A DNA stretch of 64,000 nucleotides from Cyclobacteriaceae bacterium (GCA_016787665.1 JAEUUC010000006.1:186001-250000), one strand, 5' to 3'. Positions 38,800 through 47,669 are shown, counted from the stretch's first letter. The notes: generated by a model from the sequence alone, not told the origin. A program made the numbers and translations.

Positions 38800-39567
38800 T
38801 TAAACGGGCAGAGACTCCCGGTAACTCCGCCCCACCGGAATCTGGTGTGCACCAATGATGATTTTTCCGGACTGAATTTTGCGCAGGTGATCCCGCGCCA
38901 CGAGATACGATTTGTGGACTCTCACGAGCCGATCGGCCAGCCGGGCTTCCACACTTTTCAACGATCCTTTGACAATCACTTTTTCGTTGCCCACAAATAC
39001 AATGGCATAATCCTTTAGCCCCTGCACGTGGGTGATGTCATTCAGGTTAACCTTGATTCGCGCGTTACCGGATTTCAGAAAAATTTCATCCACCTGCCGC
39101 ACGGAGTCGGGGAACACCACCGCCCGTTGTTCCAGGTCACCCAGTTCTTTTTCCAGACGGGCAATTTGCTGCCGTTGCCCGAACCACTCCAGCATTTTAT
39201 GAAAAGCCAGTGCGATTGCTAAAAACCAGAACGCATTAAACAAAGCAGGTAAGAAACCCGCCCAGTAGTTGCGCAGTTCGAAGTCACCGATGACGTATCC
39301 ATACGCCCACACATCCCACGTGTTTTGAAGCAAGGTGTACCCTACGAGCAATACGGCCAACAAGCCCGCATACCGGATAAGTCGGCCCCGTTCGGCAAAG
39401 GCAGGCCACAGCCATTCCTGGTGCAGTAAACCAATCGTCAAAAGGCCCCCCGTGCGAATGAGCAGCCCGATGAGAAAAAACCCGGTCTCAAATTTTTGGG
39501 CGGCATACCGCTGATCGTACAAGAACGCCACCAGCAGAAAAACCCAAAGAACCCACTTTAAGCGCAT
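38800..39567 (-). CDS. Membrane-bound LytTR-family transcriptional regulator
   Basis: The N-terminal half (about residues 1-125) has four hydrophobic segments (WVLWVFLLVAFLYD, FFLIGLLIRTGGLLTIGLL, YAGLLAVLLVGYTLL, LFNAFWFLAIALAFHKML). A short coiled-coil follows (about 128-150, RQQIARLEKELGDLEQRA). The LytTR DNA-binding domain covers about 158-255, with IFLKSGNARIKVNLNDITHVQGL, KSLKSVEARL-like GSLKSVEARLADRLVRVHKSYLV and PVGRSYRESLP. No receiver or kinase domain is present, so it may sense a membrane signal directly. It is divergent from the propeller-dioxygenase operon, a plausible target. Confidence 0.87.
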   Translation of the reverse strand: MRLKWVLWVFLLVAFLYDQRYAAQKFETGFFLIGLLIRTGGLLTIGLLHQEWLWPAFAERGRLIRYAGLLAVLLVGYTLLQNTWDVWAYGYVIGDFELRNYWAGFLPALFNAFWFLAIALAFHKMLEWFGQRQQIARLEKELGDLEQRAVVFPDSVRQVDEIFLKSGNARIKVNLNDITHVQGLKDYAIVFVGNEKVIVKGSLKSVEARLADRLVRVHKSYLVARDHLRKIQSGKIIIGAHQIPVGRSYRESLPV

Positions 39568-39681
39568 AACGTCCCGAACTCGTTTTTACAAAAAAGCGCA
39601 AAAAAATACGACTGGGCGCTGACGATGGTCGATTAAGTGTGTCATTCGTCTATTTTCCGCGCCTCGGTGCCAACCCGGCCT

Positions 39682-39711
39682 TTTGAGCTCCGTACATCCG
39701 AACAAACTTTG
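39682..39711 (+). promoter_or_regulatory. Candidate promoter of the propeller-dioxygenase operon
   Basis: TTTG at 39682-39685, an 18-bp spacer and AAACTTTG at 39704-39711 (one mismatch). The ATG follows after five bases. Confidence 0.4.
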
Positions 39712-39716
39712 TCACG

Positions 39717-40529
39717 ATGATTCGACTCGCCCTCCTTGTTCTGCTGGCTACACCCGCCCTGGCCCACCCGGGCATCGGCATTGTGATGGATAGCCACGGC
39801 AATGTTTACTACACTGACCTTACCCAGGTGTGGAAGGTTACGCCAAACGGCCAAAAGACTATTGCCGTGCCCCGGGTGCATACCCACGAGCTATACGTAG
39901 ACGACCAGGACAATTTGTACGGTGAACATTTATGGTTCAATGGCGAGCGCCTGAATACCTGGGGACACTATGTTTGGAAGTATTCGGCCAACGGCCTTTT
40001 CGAAAAGATTATGCCGGACCGCGCTGGGTTCTCAACTGACTTCAGCTTCGTACACGATCATGCCGGCAATCGCTACCGGGCCGATCGTGACCGCGAATGC
40101 CAGACCATTTACCGCACCTCACGCAGGGGCCCTGAAGAACTTCATACCCGGGAGTGTTTTGGTAAAATCGGTTGGCTTAGCATCACCCGCGAGGGCGACC
40201 TCATCTTCATGCAGGATCAGCACCGCCTGCGGAAGATGGACAAGAGCGGAAAAAGCAAATCGGTTGGATTTATCGCCAGCAAAGGAACGATGGGGTTATG
40301 GGATGACGCTGCCGGCAACATTTACACCGCTACCTATGACGACCGAACCGTGCGCAGATTCACCTCCAAAGGTGAGATGCAAGAAGTGTATACAACAAAC
40401 TGGCCGTGGGCACCCACCGGTGGGCTGGCCGCCCCGAATGGTGACTTGTGGCTGCTGGAAACAAACCCGCAAAACGAGGTACGCGTGGAGCGAATCTCAA
40501 AAAACGGAGTTACAACCATTATTCAATGA
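39717..40529 (+). CDS. Secreted NHL/SMP-30-like beta-propeller protein
   Basis: A short signal peptide (MIRLALLVLLATPALA) precedes a series of propeller-blade repeats with the pattern D-x-x-GN-xYxxD: MDSHGNVYYTD, VDDQDNLYGEH, HDHAGNRYRAD, TREGDLIFMQ, DDAAGNIYTAT and AAPNGDLWLLE. Six blades are visible in 270 residues. Such proteins act as lactonases, binding proteins or scaffolds. The stop overlaps the start of the downstream dioxygenase (ATGA), so the two are translationally coupled and probably work together. I see no clear metal-site residues that would settle an enzymatic role. Confidence 0.8.
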   Translation: MIRLALLVLLATPALAHPGIGIVMDSHGNVYYTDLTQVWKVTPNGQKTIAVPRVHTHELYVDDQDNLYGEHLWFNGERLNTWGHYVWKYSANGLFEKIMPDRAGFSTDFSFVHDHAGNRYRADRDRECQTIYRTSRRGPEELHTRECFGKIGWLSITREGDLIFMQDQHRLRKMDKSGKSKSVGFIASKGTMGLWDDAAGNIYTATYDDRTVRRFTSKGEMQEVYTTNWPWAPTGGLAAPNGDLWLLETNPQNEVRVERISKNGVTTIIQ

Positions 40530-41677
40530 AGAGGATCAAATTCTTACTGCCGGTAGTGGTGGTGCTACTGGTAAAACCAAATGCGGGTGCACAGAGCAAA
40601 GCGGTAGGTGGTGGCTGCGAAGGTTGCGAGATCATGTACGTGGGTATGCCCAAGCGTATAAATGCAACGGATACCAGCGCAGGATGGAGCGAGACCGGGC
40701 AAAAATTACTGATCACCGGTCGTGTGCTGAACCGCGATGGGCGAACTCCGGCACCCAACGTTGTTTTGTACTATTGGCACACGGATGCGAAAGGGCAGTA
40801 CAGCAATCGCCCGGGGTTAACCGAGGGTGCTCGCAGGCATGGTTACTTGCGCGGGTGGGTGAAGACTGATGCCCAGGGGAAGTACTCCATTTACACGCTA
40901 CGCCCGGCACCCTACCCGGGTGAGGGAATACCCGCTCACATTCACGTGGTGGTGAAAGAACCGGGCTTGAACGAATACTTCATTGACGACTGGGTTTTTG
41001 ATGACGACCAACTGCTGACCACGGCCGAACGCAGGAAAATGGAAAACCGGGGAGGCAGCGGTGTATTGCGGATATTACTCAACCGCAATGTGCAGGTTGC
41101 CGAGGACAACATCATCTTGGGGCTCAACATCCCCAACCACCCGAATGCGCGATCAACCGCAGCGGTGCAGTCCGGACTGGAAATTGGCGAAGATCAGCCT
41201 TCCTTTTCGCCTTATCATGTGTGGGGGCCGGACAAAGGATCACGTGCTTGTCCCGTATGCCAATACGGCCGTTATCAGGGTGTGATCTTTTTCGCGGGTG
41301 AAAAAATCAGCCGCAATGAGCTTCGGCAGTGGGCGGAGTTTTTTGAGCGCGAAAGCGTGCAACGCGGACAATATCTGAAAGTGTACATCGTGGGCCAAGC
41401 GGCTCAGGCACGTGTATTAGCCGAAATCGGTAGTGAACTAAACCTGAAAAAAGTTGCCCTCACTTATGTGCCCCGTTTTGACGACACCGCCAGCGAAAGC
41501 CACCTCAACAAAATCAATCCCGCAGTTTCAAATACGCTGATCGTTTACAACCATCGAAAGATTGTCAACACGTTTGTTAACCTGCCCGCGAACAACGACT
41601 CATTCACCGGGGTCATCGGATCACTTGAAACCTCCAAAAGTGACTACGTAGGATTGCGAGAGCCGGATCACCATTAA
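40526..41677 (+). CDS. Secreted intradiol ring-cleavage dioxygenase fused to a CxxC thioredoxin-like domain
   Basis: Start ATG 40526 (MKRIKFLLPVVVVLL) gives a signal peptide cut near AGAQ and a 383-residue protein. Residues about 28-205 form an intradiol dioxygenase with all four Fe(III) ligands in place by alignment: Tyr92 (DAKGQYS), Tyr130, His138 and His140 (YPGEGIPAHIHV). A CEGCE motif (Cys31, Cys34) precedes it. Residues about 225-375 form a second domain with CPVC at 242-245 (DKGSRACPVCQYGRYQGVIFF) and a thioredoxin-like pattern. Intradiol enzymes cleave catechols to muconates; the substrate here is unknown. It is coupled to the beta-propeller gene. The longer frame from 40448 runs through that gene and is rejected. 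Its stop shares TTAA with the convergent MBL gene. Confidence 0.87.
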   Translation: MKRIKFLLPVVVVLLVKPNAGAQSKAVGGGCEGCEIMYVGMPKRINATDTSAGWSETGQKLLITGRVLNRDGRTPAPNVVLYYWHTDAKGQYSNRPGLTEGARRHGYLRGWVKTDAQGKYSIYTLRPAPYPGEGIPAHIHVVVKEPGLNEYFIDDWVFDDDQLLTTAERRKMENRGGSGVLRILLNRNVQVAEDNIILGLNIPNHPNARSTAAVQSGLEIGEDQPSFSPYHVWGPDKGSRACPVCQYGRYQGVIFFAGEKISRNELRQWAEFFERESVQRGQYLKVYIVGQAAQARVLAEIGSELNLKKVALTYVPRFDDTASESHLNKINPAVSNTLIVYNHRKIVNTFVNLPANNDSFTGVIGSLETSKSDYVGLREPDHH

Positions 41678-42498
41678 GTGCCAAAGAGTGAAAGTTGGTG
41701 TGAAGCGGCTGTCGAGATTATCTCGGCTGACTCTCCTGATATATGAAAAACGTCTGACTCCTGATACCTCGAAGCAATCGATACACGTGTGTTGCCCGCA
41801 ACTGGCCGGAAGAGTTCCTCCACCAACTCAGGCCGATTGTTGTTTTTGGAGAGGTGGCCAAGAAACAGGTGCGACATGAACGGTGGCCGATGCTCCAAAA
41901 ACAACTGCAATGCCTGCTTATTCGAAATGTGACCAAAACCTCCGCGAATGCGATCTTTCAACGGGAGCGGGTAACCACCCGTTTCCAACATGTGTTCATC
42001 GTAGTTGGACTCCAAAATGGCCGCGTGGCAGGTTTTGAATGCTCGGATCAAATGATCACAAACACGACCCATGTCGGTAAACACTCCTACCCGAATTCCG
42101 TTGTGCTCCACAACAAAACTATACGGGTCATTTGCATCGTGAAACTTGGGCAACGCGGTAACGGTTAACCCGCCAAGTGCGATGGGCTCGTAGGCCTGAA
42201 AATGCAAACCGACACCTTCCGTCCAGGCGAGTAATGCATTTCGCCTCGTGGCGTGGGTGACGTATACAGGCACCCGATGGCGCTTGACCAGGCGGTGCAG
42301 GCCATTGATGTGGTCGTTGTGCTCATGCGTGATGAAAACGGCCTTCACCTTTTTCATGGACAACTCCAGGCGCTTCATCCGTTTTTCAATTTCGCGGCAG
42401 GAGATGCCGGCATCAATCAGCACCGCTTCGTGCTGATTACCGATGTAATAGCAATTGCCATTACTGCCCGAGTTAAGTGAGGCCACTTGCAAACTCAT
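41674..42498 (-). CDS. MBL-fold metallo-hydrolase (YycJ/WalJ-like)
   Basis: The metal-binding HxHxDH motif is THEHNDHING (His58, His60, Asp62, His63). It is preceded by SLNSGSNGNCYYIG, the opening typical of YycJ/WalJ-type proteins. Other parts are GVFTDMGRV, LESNYDEHML and FLGHLSKNNN. Relatives are exonuclease-like or cell-wall-linked in Firmicutes; the role here is unproven. I start at ATG 42498 (274 residues), 1 bp after the DMT-gene stop, rather than the frame's outer start at 42531. Confidence 0.9.
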   Translation of the reverse strand: MSLQVASLNSGSNGNCYYIGNQHEAVLIDAGISCREIEKRMKRLELSMKKVKAVFITHEHNDHINGLHRLVKRHRVPVYVTHATRRNALLAWTEGVGLHFQAYEPIALGGLTVTALPKFHDANDPYSFVVEHNGIRVGVFTDMGRVCDHLIRAFKTCHAAILESNYDEHMLETGGYPLPLKDRIRGGFGHISNKQALQLFLEHRPPFMSHLFLGHLSKNNNRPELVEELFRPVAGNTRVSIASRYQESDVFHISGESAEIISTAASHQLSLFGT

Positions 42499-42499
42499 A

Positions 42500-43375
42500 T
42501 CACTTCCGGTTTGCCAGGTAAACGCCCCCAAGGATCAACGTCATGGCCGCCACGTGAATCGCCTGAAGGACCTCTCCATCCAACACGCCCCACGTAACCG
42601 ATACCAACGGCATGATGTACGTGACGGAGGCGGCAAAAACAGGGCTTTGGATCTTAATCAGCTTGTTGAATAATAAGTTAGCTACGGCTGTGCTCATCAC
42701 GGCCAAGATGGTGAGATAGCCCAGCGCCATCCACGCACCGGGTACGGTTTGCAGTTTGGTAATAAAATCGCTGAACCCAAACAAAATCACCAGGCCCAGC
42801 GGAAACACCACGGCCACGGCCATGCTGGTAATGGTGACGGAGCCGTGATGGGGAATGTTGAACTTGATGAAATTGACATTCGCCCCGTACATGGCGCAGG
42901 CCAGCACGATGAGGTACGCATAGGGATTTAACTCAACGTTAAATCCGCTGCCACGTGAAAGCGAGAGCAGCATGGCCCCTGCGAAGCTGATGATGATACC
43001 GAGGATAACATATCCGCGAAAACGTTGCTTAAAGAAAAATGCCCCGATGATTAATGCCCAAACGGGCGAAAGGCTGTTGAGCGCCCCGGCAAGCGAGCTG
43101 TCCAACCGGGTTTGTGCAACACCAAACAGAAAGGCCGGAACGAAAATACCAATGAGTCCAACGAACAAAAAGTTTTTGTACTCCGGTAACTGAACTTCCT
43201 TGCGCTTCACCCATGCCAGGGGCAGCAATACAAGACCCGCTACGGAAATACGAATGGCGGCCAACTCCACCGGGTTAAACACAGCAAGGCCTTTCTTGAT
43301 CAGGATGAAGGATGTACCCCAGATAACAGAAAGGACTATGAGCAGAAAAAATGCGGTACTGCGGTTTTCGTTCAT
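42500..43375 (-). CDS. EamA/DMT-family transporter
   Basis: The 291-residue protein has about ten hydrophobic segments in two EamA repeats. The first repeat opens LLIVLSVIWGTSFILIKKG and FNPVELAAIRISVAGLVLLPL. The second ends near SVTYIMPLVSVTWGVL and ILGGVYLANRK. Members export amino acids, nucleosides or drugs; the substrate is not predictable. It lies in a possible dusB-DMT-MBL transcript. Confidence 0.9.
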   Translation of the reverse strand: MNENRSTAFFLLIVLSVIWGTSFILIKKGLAVFNPVELAAIRISVAGLVLLPLAWVKRKEVQLPEYKNFLFVGLIGIFVPAFLFGVAQTRLDSSLAGALNSLSPVWALIIGAFFFKQRFRGYVILGIIISFAGAMLLSLSRGSGFNVELNPYAYLIVLACAMYGANVNFIKFNIPHHGSVTITSMAVAVVFPLGLVILFGFSDFITKLQTVPGAWMALGYLTILAVMSTAVANLLFNKLIKIQSPVFAASVTYIMPLVSVTWGVLDGEVLQAIHVAAMTLILGGVYLANRK

Positions 43376-43426
43376 GAGTCAAAAAAAAGATGGGTGACTT
43401 CGGCAGTCAATCCGATTCTTGCGGAG

Positions 43427-44416
43427 TTAAACCGCAACACCCGCATAAAACTCGGTTACTTCATTCAATATAGCGTGCACCTCTTCCACCGTGGGTGCTT
43501 CTACCAGTCGGGTTCTAAAGGGTTTGAAGTCAGCAATACCCTTGAAGTAGTTGGTGTAGTGCCTGCGCATTTCGAACACGCCCAGTTTGTCGTCCTTCCA
43601 ACGAATGGAAAAATCAACATGCTGGCGCGTTACGCGCACGCGCTCCGACATATCAGGAGGCAACGGCCGCTCACCGTGTCGGAGGTAAGATTTGATTTCA
43701 TTAAAAATCCAGGGGTAACCAATGGCTGCGCGTCCAATCATGACGCCATCCACACCATACCGGTTTTTGTACTCCAGGGCCTTTTGCGGTGAGTCGATAT
43801 CACCATTACCAAAAACCGGAATGTGCATGCGCGGATTCTCCTTGATCTTACCGATCAACGTCCAGTCCGCGCTGCCCTTGTACATCTGCACACGCGTGCG
43901 ACCGTGCACCGTCAAGGCTTTAATGCCGATATCCTGCAGGCGTTCGGCCACCTCCACGATATTTTTCGTGTTCTCGTCCCAGCCTAATCGTGTTTTTACG
44001 GTTACCGGCAGTGACGTAGCTTTCACGACCTCTTCGGTCATGCGCACCATTTTAGGAATATCTTGCAGAAGGGCTGCCCCTGCGCCTTTGCACGCCACGG
44101 CTTTAACCGGGCATCCGTAGTTAATGTCGATCAAATCCGGCCCGGCCGCTGCCGCAATCTCAGCCGCCTCGCGCATGCTGTCAACATTGCCACCAAAAAG
44201 TTGAATGCCAATCGGGCGTTCGTATTCGAAGATGTCCAGCTTCTGCTTACTCTTGGCCGCGTGGCGAATCAGGCCCTCACTGGAAATAAACTCCGTGTAC
44301 ATCAAATCGGCACCGCCTTCCTTACATACGGCACGGAAGGGCGGATCGCTCACGTCTTCCATAGGTGCGAGCAGCAAGGGGAAATCTCCCAGATCGATAT
44401 GACCGATTTTCGCCAT
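43427..44416 (-). CDS. dusB: tRNA-dihydrouridine synthase
   Basis: Dus enzymes reduce uridines in tRNA D-loops using FMN. Motifs: LAPMEDVSDPPFRAVCKEGG, the catalytic Cys102 in DINYGCPVK, VKTRLGWDE, LTVHGRTRVQMYKG and GNGDIDSPQKA...DGVMIGRAAIGYPW. I start at ATG 44416 (MAKIGHIDLG, 329 residues... the frame to the outer start adds four), because an exact -7 box lies at 44426-44433. Which uridine is modified is not set by sequence. Confidence 0.93.
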   Translation of the reverse strand: MAKIGHIDLGDFPLLLAPMEDVSDPPFRAVCKEGGADLMYTEFISSEGLIRHAAKSKQKLDIFEYERPIGIQLFGGNVDSMREAAEIAAAAGPDLIDINYGCPVKAVACKGAGAALLQDIPKMVRMTEEVVKATSLPVTVKTRLGWDENTKNIVEVAERLQDIGIKALTVHGRTRVQMYKGSADWTLIGKIKENPRMHIPVFGNGDIDSPQKALEYKNRYGVDGVMIGRAAIGYPWIFNEIKSYLRHGERPLPPDMSERVRVTRQHVDFSIRWKDDKLGVFEMRRHYTNYFKGIADFKPFRTRLVEAPTVEEVHAILNEVTEFYAGVAV

Positions 44417-44425
44417 ATTTGCGCG

Positions 44426-44433
44426 CAAAAATA
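44426..44433 (-). promoter_or_regulatory. -7 box for dusB
   Basis: Reads TATTTTTG on the minus strand, an exact TAnnTTTG match nine bases before the ATG at 44416. The same stretch carries a one-mismatch plus-strand element (CATATTTG, 44414-44421) that could serve the CPBP gene. Confidence 0.55.
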
Positions 44434-44440
44434 CGCTTTT

Positions 44441-45358
44441 TTGGAACAGCCTGCGGACCTTTCTCCTCCCCGCATTAACGGTATACTCTCCGCGTTCATC
44501 ATACTATTGGTGGCGCTGGCCGGCTTCATCGTGGTGGGGCCGCTGATTGGCTTCTTGATTTCCCTGCCCTTCTTCAACGGAAGTCTGGTTGATTTCACCG
44601 AAGCCTTGCGACAACCCCAGGATCACCCGGAGATCAAAGTCCCCTACTTTATCCTTCAGGGGTCAGCCACATTTTTTGGACTGGTCGTTGTGCCCGCCTT
44701 GTGGTGGCGATTCCGATTGGGCGAAAAGGTCAACACGTGGTTTCAACCGGCACGGCCGATGGCGCTTAACCTGCTGGTCGTGGCCTTGCTCACGATTATT
44801 TTCATGGCGACCAATTCCGTATTTGCCGAGTGGAACGCGGATCTCCATTTGCCGGCCGCATGGAAAGACGTGGAAGAATGGATTCGCTCGCGGGAAGAAC
44901 TCGCGCTGCGCCTGACACAATTCTTCACCACCTTTGCCAACTCCGGTGAATTCGTCATCGCCTTTGTTGTGATCGCGTTATTACCTGCGGTTGGCGAAGA
45001 GATTGTATTCCGGGGCATGATTCAAAAGGAATTAAGCCGCAGCGTTTCGATACATGTAGCGATTTGGATTTCGGCTGCCCTGTTCAGCGCCATACATTTT
45101 CAGTTTTTCGGCTTTGTGCCTCGTTTACTCCTGGGTGCCTTGTTCGGCTACTTGTACTACTGGTCGGGCAGTTTGCTGCTGGCCATGTTCGCTCATTTTG
45201 TGAACAATGGATTCATTGTCGTTATGCTCCTGTTTTACCAGCGTGGGCAGGTTGAGCTTGATCCCAATAGCACCGAGGCGCTGCCCCTGACGGTGGTGGT
45301 GCCGGCAACACTCCTGTTCGCGGCCTTGTTGTTTCAATTCAAACGTCAACAAGCATGA
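44441..45358 (+). CDS. CPBP-family intramembrane metalloprotease
   Basis: The Abi/CPBP signature is intact: VGEEIVFRGMIQ (Glu186, Glu187, Arg191), AIHFQFFG (His219) and AHFVNNG (His252, Asn256). About eight hydrophobic segments surround it. The family includes Rce1-like CAAX proteases and bacteriocin-immunity proteins; the role here is unknown. The start is uncertain. I use TTG 44441 (LEQPADLSPP, 305 residues); the ATG at 44399 lies inside dusB's coding start, though it is possible. It overlaps cdsA by ATGA, so the two are coupled. Confidence 0.85.
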   Translation: MEQPADLSPPRINGILSAFIILLVALAGFIVVGPLIGFLISLPFFNGSLVDFTEALRQPQDHPEIKVPYFILQGSATFFGLVVVPALWWRFRLGEKVNTWFQPARPMALNLLVVALLTIIFMATNSVFAEWNADLHLPAAWKDVEEWIRSREELALRLTQFFTTFANSGEFVIAFVVIALLPAVGEEIVFRGMIQKELSRSVSIHVAIWISAALFSAIHFQFFGFVPRLLLGALFGYLYYWSGSLLLAMFAHFVNNGFIVVMLLFYQRGQVELDPNSTEALPLTVVVPATLLFAALLFQFKRQQA

Positions 45359-46203
45359 CAGCCGTATTGAAGAAGTATTCAAACCTAACCCAGCGCATTA
45401 TAACCGCTATTATTGGCGCAGCATTGGTGATCACCGGTATTGTCTACAGTGACTGGACGTATTTTATTGTCTTTTTGATCATTTGTACGCTCTCGTTGTG
45501 GGAGTTCTATAAACTCAGCGGTTTAGACGGAATGCTGCCGCAAAAAACATTCGGCACGTTGTGCGGAATGGTCTTGTTTTCGTTGTCCTTTTTCATTGAA
45601 CGCGGTGACATTTCGTACCGGTACTATTTCGCCATTTTTCCATTGGTGTCGTGCGTGTACATGATCAAGCTTTATAAAAAGTTTGAGCGTAAACCTTTCA
45701 CCAATATTGCCTTCACCTTTCTGGGGATTTTCTATGTAGCGGTGCCGTTCGCACTGCTGAACATTGCCGTTTTCGAGTATGAGTTTTACAACTACCAGAT
45801 TATGCTGGGTTGCCTGCTGATTCTCTGGGCGTCCGACTCGGGCGCATTTATTGCGGGAACCTGGTTTGGCAAGCGAAAACTTTTCGAGCGCATCTCTCCA
45901 AAAAAGTCATGGGAAGGTTTTTTTGGTGGAGCCGTGCTGGCCATGCTGTTTGCCTACGGCATTCCCTACTTGCTAACAGCCATCGGGCAGGAAGCGGTGA
46001 TTGAGCCCTGGAAATGGCGGGTTATCGGCATCATCATCATTATCGGTGGAACATTTGGGGATCTGGTTGAGTCCTTGCTCAAGAGGAGCATCGAAATTAA
46101 AGACTCGGGCACCAGTTTGCCCGGCCACGGGGGCTTCCTCGACCGCTTCGATGGGCTACTGATTTCGGCCCCGTTTATTGTCGCTTTCCTGGAGATATTT
46201 TAA
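45355..46203 (+). CDS. cdsA: Phosphatidate cytidylyltransferase
   Basis: CdsA makes CDP-diacylglycerol from phosphatidate and CTP at the inner membrane. The C-terminal family signature is complete: LLKRSIEIKDSGTSLPGHGG and FLDRFDGLL. Also present is the SDSGAFIAGTWFGKRK segment followed by SPKKSWEGFFGG. About seven membrane segments and 282 residues are typical. It is coupled to the upstream CPBP gene; psd, 1.5 kb downstream, uses the same lipid pathway. Confidence 0.96.
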   Translation: MTAVLKKYSNLTQRIITAIIGAALVITGIVYSDWTYFIVFLIICTLSLWEFYKLSGLDGMLPQKTFGTLCGMVLFSLSFFIERGDISYRYYFAIFPLVSCVYMIKLYKKFERKPFTNIAFTFLGIFYVAVPFALLNIAVFEYEFYNYQIMLGCLLILWASDSGAFIAGTWFGKRKLFERISPKKSWEGFFGGAVLAMLFAYGIPYLLTAIGQEAVIEPWKWRVIGIIIIIGGTFGDLVESLLKRSIEIKDSGTSLPGHGGFLDRFDGLLISAPFIVAFLEIF

Positions 46204-46258
46204 GGACTTTTGAGCCGCTCATACACGGCCCGTTTACTGCTTGGTGTCGGATTTTCTC

Positions 46259-46266
46259 TATCTTTG
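46259..46266 (+). promoter_or_regulatory. -7 box for the glutamate dehydrogenase gene
   Basis: TATCTTTG, an exact match, followed by CAACCG and a T-rich stretch. It gives a leader of about 40 bases. No TTG lies at 19 bp; the nearest is at 15 bp. Confidence 0.65.
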
Positions 46267-46310
46267 CAACCGTTTTCGGAAACCACCGAAATCGCAAAAT
46301 TTAAACTTGA

Positions 46311-47585
46311 ATGGCCTACATTGAACCTGCTCCCCTGGTAGATCGTGAGAACCCGTTTGAAGCCATGATGTCGCGTTTTCGCACGGCTTCGCAAATCCTG
46401 GGTTTGGATGAACAAGTGTATAACGTGTTGAAGTCACCGGCCAAGCAGGTGATTGTTTCGCTCCCGGTTACGATGGATGACGGCAGCATCCGGACGTTCG
46501 AAGGCTACCGGGTAGTGCATTCCACCATCCTCGGGCCGTCCAAAGGCGGTATCCGGTTTGATCCGCATGTAAACCTTGACGAAGTCAAAGCACTTGCCGC
46601 GTGGATGACATGGAAGTGTGCGGTGGTTGACATTCCGTACGGAGGTGCAAAAGGCGGAGTGGCCTGTAACCCGCGCGAAATGTCGGCAGGAGAAATTGAA
46701 CGCCTGATGCGCGCCTACACGCAGGCTATGATGGATGTGTTCGGTCCTGACCAGGATATTCCGGCACCCGACATGGGTACCGGGCCTCGGGAGATGGCGT
46801 GGTTGATGGATCAGTACTCGCGTAACAAAGGCATGACGGTTGCAGCTGTGGTAACCGGCAAACCGATTGTGATGGGTGGCTCCCTCGGCCGCACGGAAGC
46901 GACTGGTCGCGGAGTAATGGTAACCACTCTGGCCGCCATGGAGAAACTAAAAATCAATCCGTACAAGGCAACTTGTGCCGTGCAGGGTTTTGGTAATGTG
47001 GGTTCATGGGCTGCACGATTGCTCTCCGAGCGCGGCCTGAAGGTGCAAGCCGTCAGCGATATCAGCGGTGCCTACTTTAATGAAAACGGAATCGATATTG
47101 ATAAGGCGATTGCATACCGCGAAGGAAATAAAGGCACGCTGGAAGGATTTACGGAGGCAACCAAGATACCGGGTGAAGAGTTGTTGACGTTGCCGGTGGA
47201 GGTATTGGTACCTGCCGCTACGGAAGACGTAATCACGGCAACCAACGCCCCGAAAATTCAGGCTAAGCTGATTGTCGAAGGTGCCAATGGTCCCACCAGT
47301 TCAAAGGCCGACAGTGTGATCTATGAAAAAGGGATTACGGTAATTCCCGACATTCTGGCCAATGCAGGCGGGGTAACCGTATCGTACTTCGAGTGGGTAC
47401 AAAACCGCCTGGGCTACAAGTGGACGGCTGATCGCGTGAACCGCAGAAGCGATCGCATCATGAAAGATGCCTTCGTCACCGTTTATAAGACCGCCATGGA
47501 GTATAAAGTATCCATGCGCATCGCGGCCTACATGGTGGCTATCGATAAAGTGGCCAAAACCTACAAGTTCCGCGGAGGATTCTAA
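46311..47585 (+). CDS. Glu/Leu/Phe/Val-family dehydrogenase, probably NAD(P)-glutamate dehydrogenase
   Basis: The family interconverts glutamate and 2-oxoglutarate plus ammonia. The catalytic Lys114 lies in PYGGAKGGV; other landmarks are LGPSKGGIRFDPHVNLDEVK, DIPAPDMGTGPREMAW and the NAD-binding VQGFGNVGSWAARLL. The C-terminal VEGANGPTSSKAD and LANAGGVTVSYFEWVQN are typical of the hexameric RocG/GudB-like group. Length is 424 residues. Whether it works for assimilation or catabolism is not clear. Confidence 0.94.
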   Translation: MAYIEPAPLVDRENPFEAMMSRFRTASQILGLDEQVYNVLKSPAKQVIVSLPVTMDDGSIRTFEGYRVVHSTILGPSKGGIRFDPHVNLDEVKALAAWMTWKCAVVDIPYGGAKGGVACNPREMSAGEIERLMRAYTQAMMDVFGPDQDIPAPDMGTGPREMAWLMDQYSRNKGMTVAAVVTGKPIVMGGSLGRTEATGRGVMVTTLAAMEKLKINPYKATCAVQGFGNVGSWAARLLSERGLKVQAVSDISGAYFNENGIDIDKAIAYREGNKGTLEGFTEATKIPGEELLTLPVEVLVPAATEDVITATNAPKIQAKLIVEGANGPTSSKADSVIYEKGITVIPDILANAGGVTVSYFEWVQNRLGYKWTADRVNRRSDRIMKDAFVTVYKTAMEYKVSMRIAAYMVAIDKVAKTYKFRGGF

Positions 47586-47646
47586 TTCCTTACCTGCCCG
47601 TGTGGGTTACACTGACTTGACCGTGTCTCGGACAAGAAGGTTTTGC

Positions 47647-47654
47647 TACTTTTG
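47647..47654 (+). promoter_or_regulatory. -7 box for psd
   Basis: TACTTTTG, an exact TAnnTTTG match, 15 bp before the ATG. Confidence 0.65.
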
Positions 47655-47669
47655 TGTCGTTAAACTGCG

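Noticed and set aside
40448..40525. N-terminal extension of the dioxygenase from 40448
   Set aside because: It runs through the 3' end of the propeller gene in another frame, and the extension is basic and unconserved. ATG 40526 gives a clean signal peptide and an ATGA overlap.
44063..44440. Long N-terminal extension of the CPBP protease frame
   Set aside because: It is antisense to dusB and lacks membrane character. The hydrophobic protein begins only after 44441.
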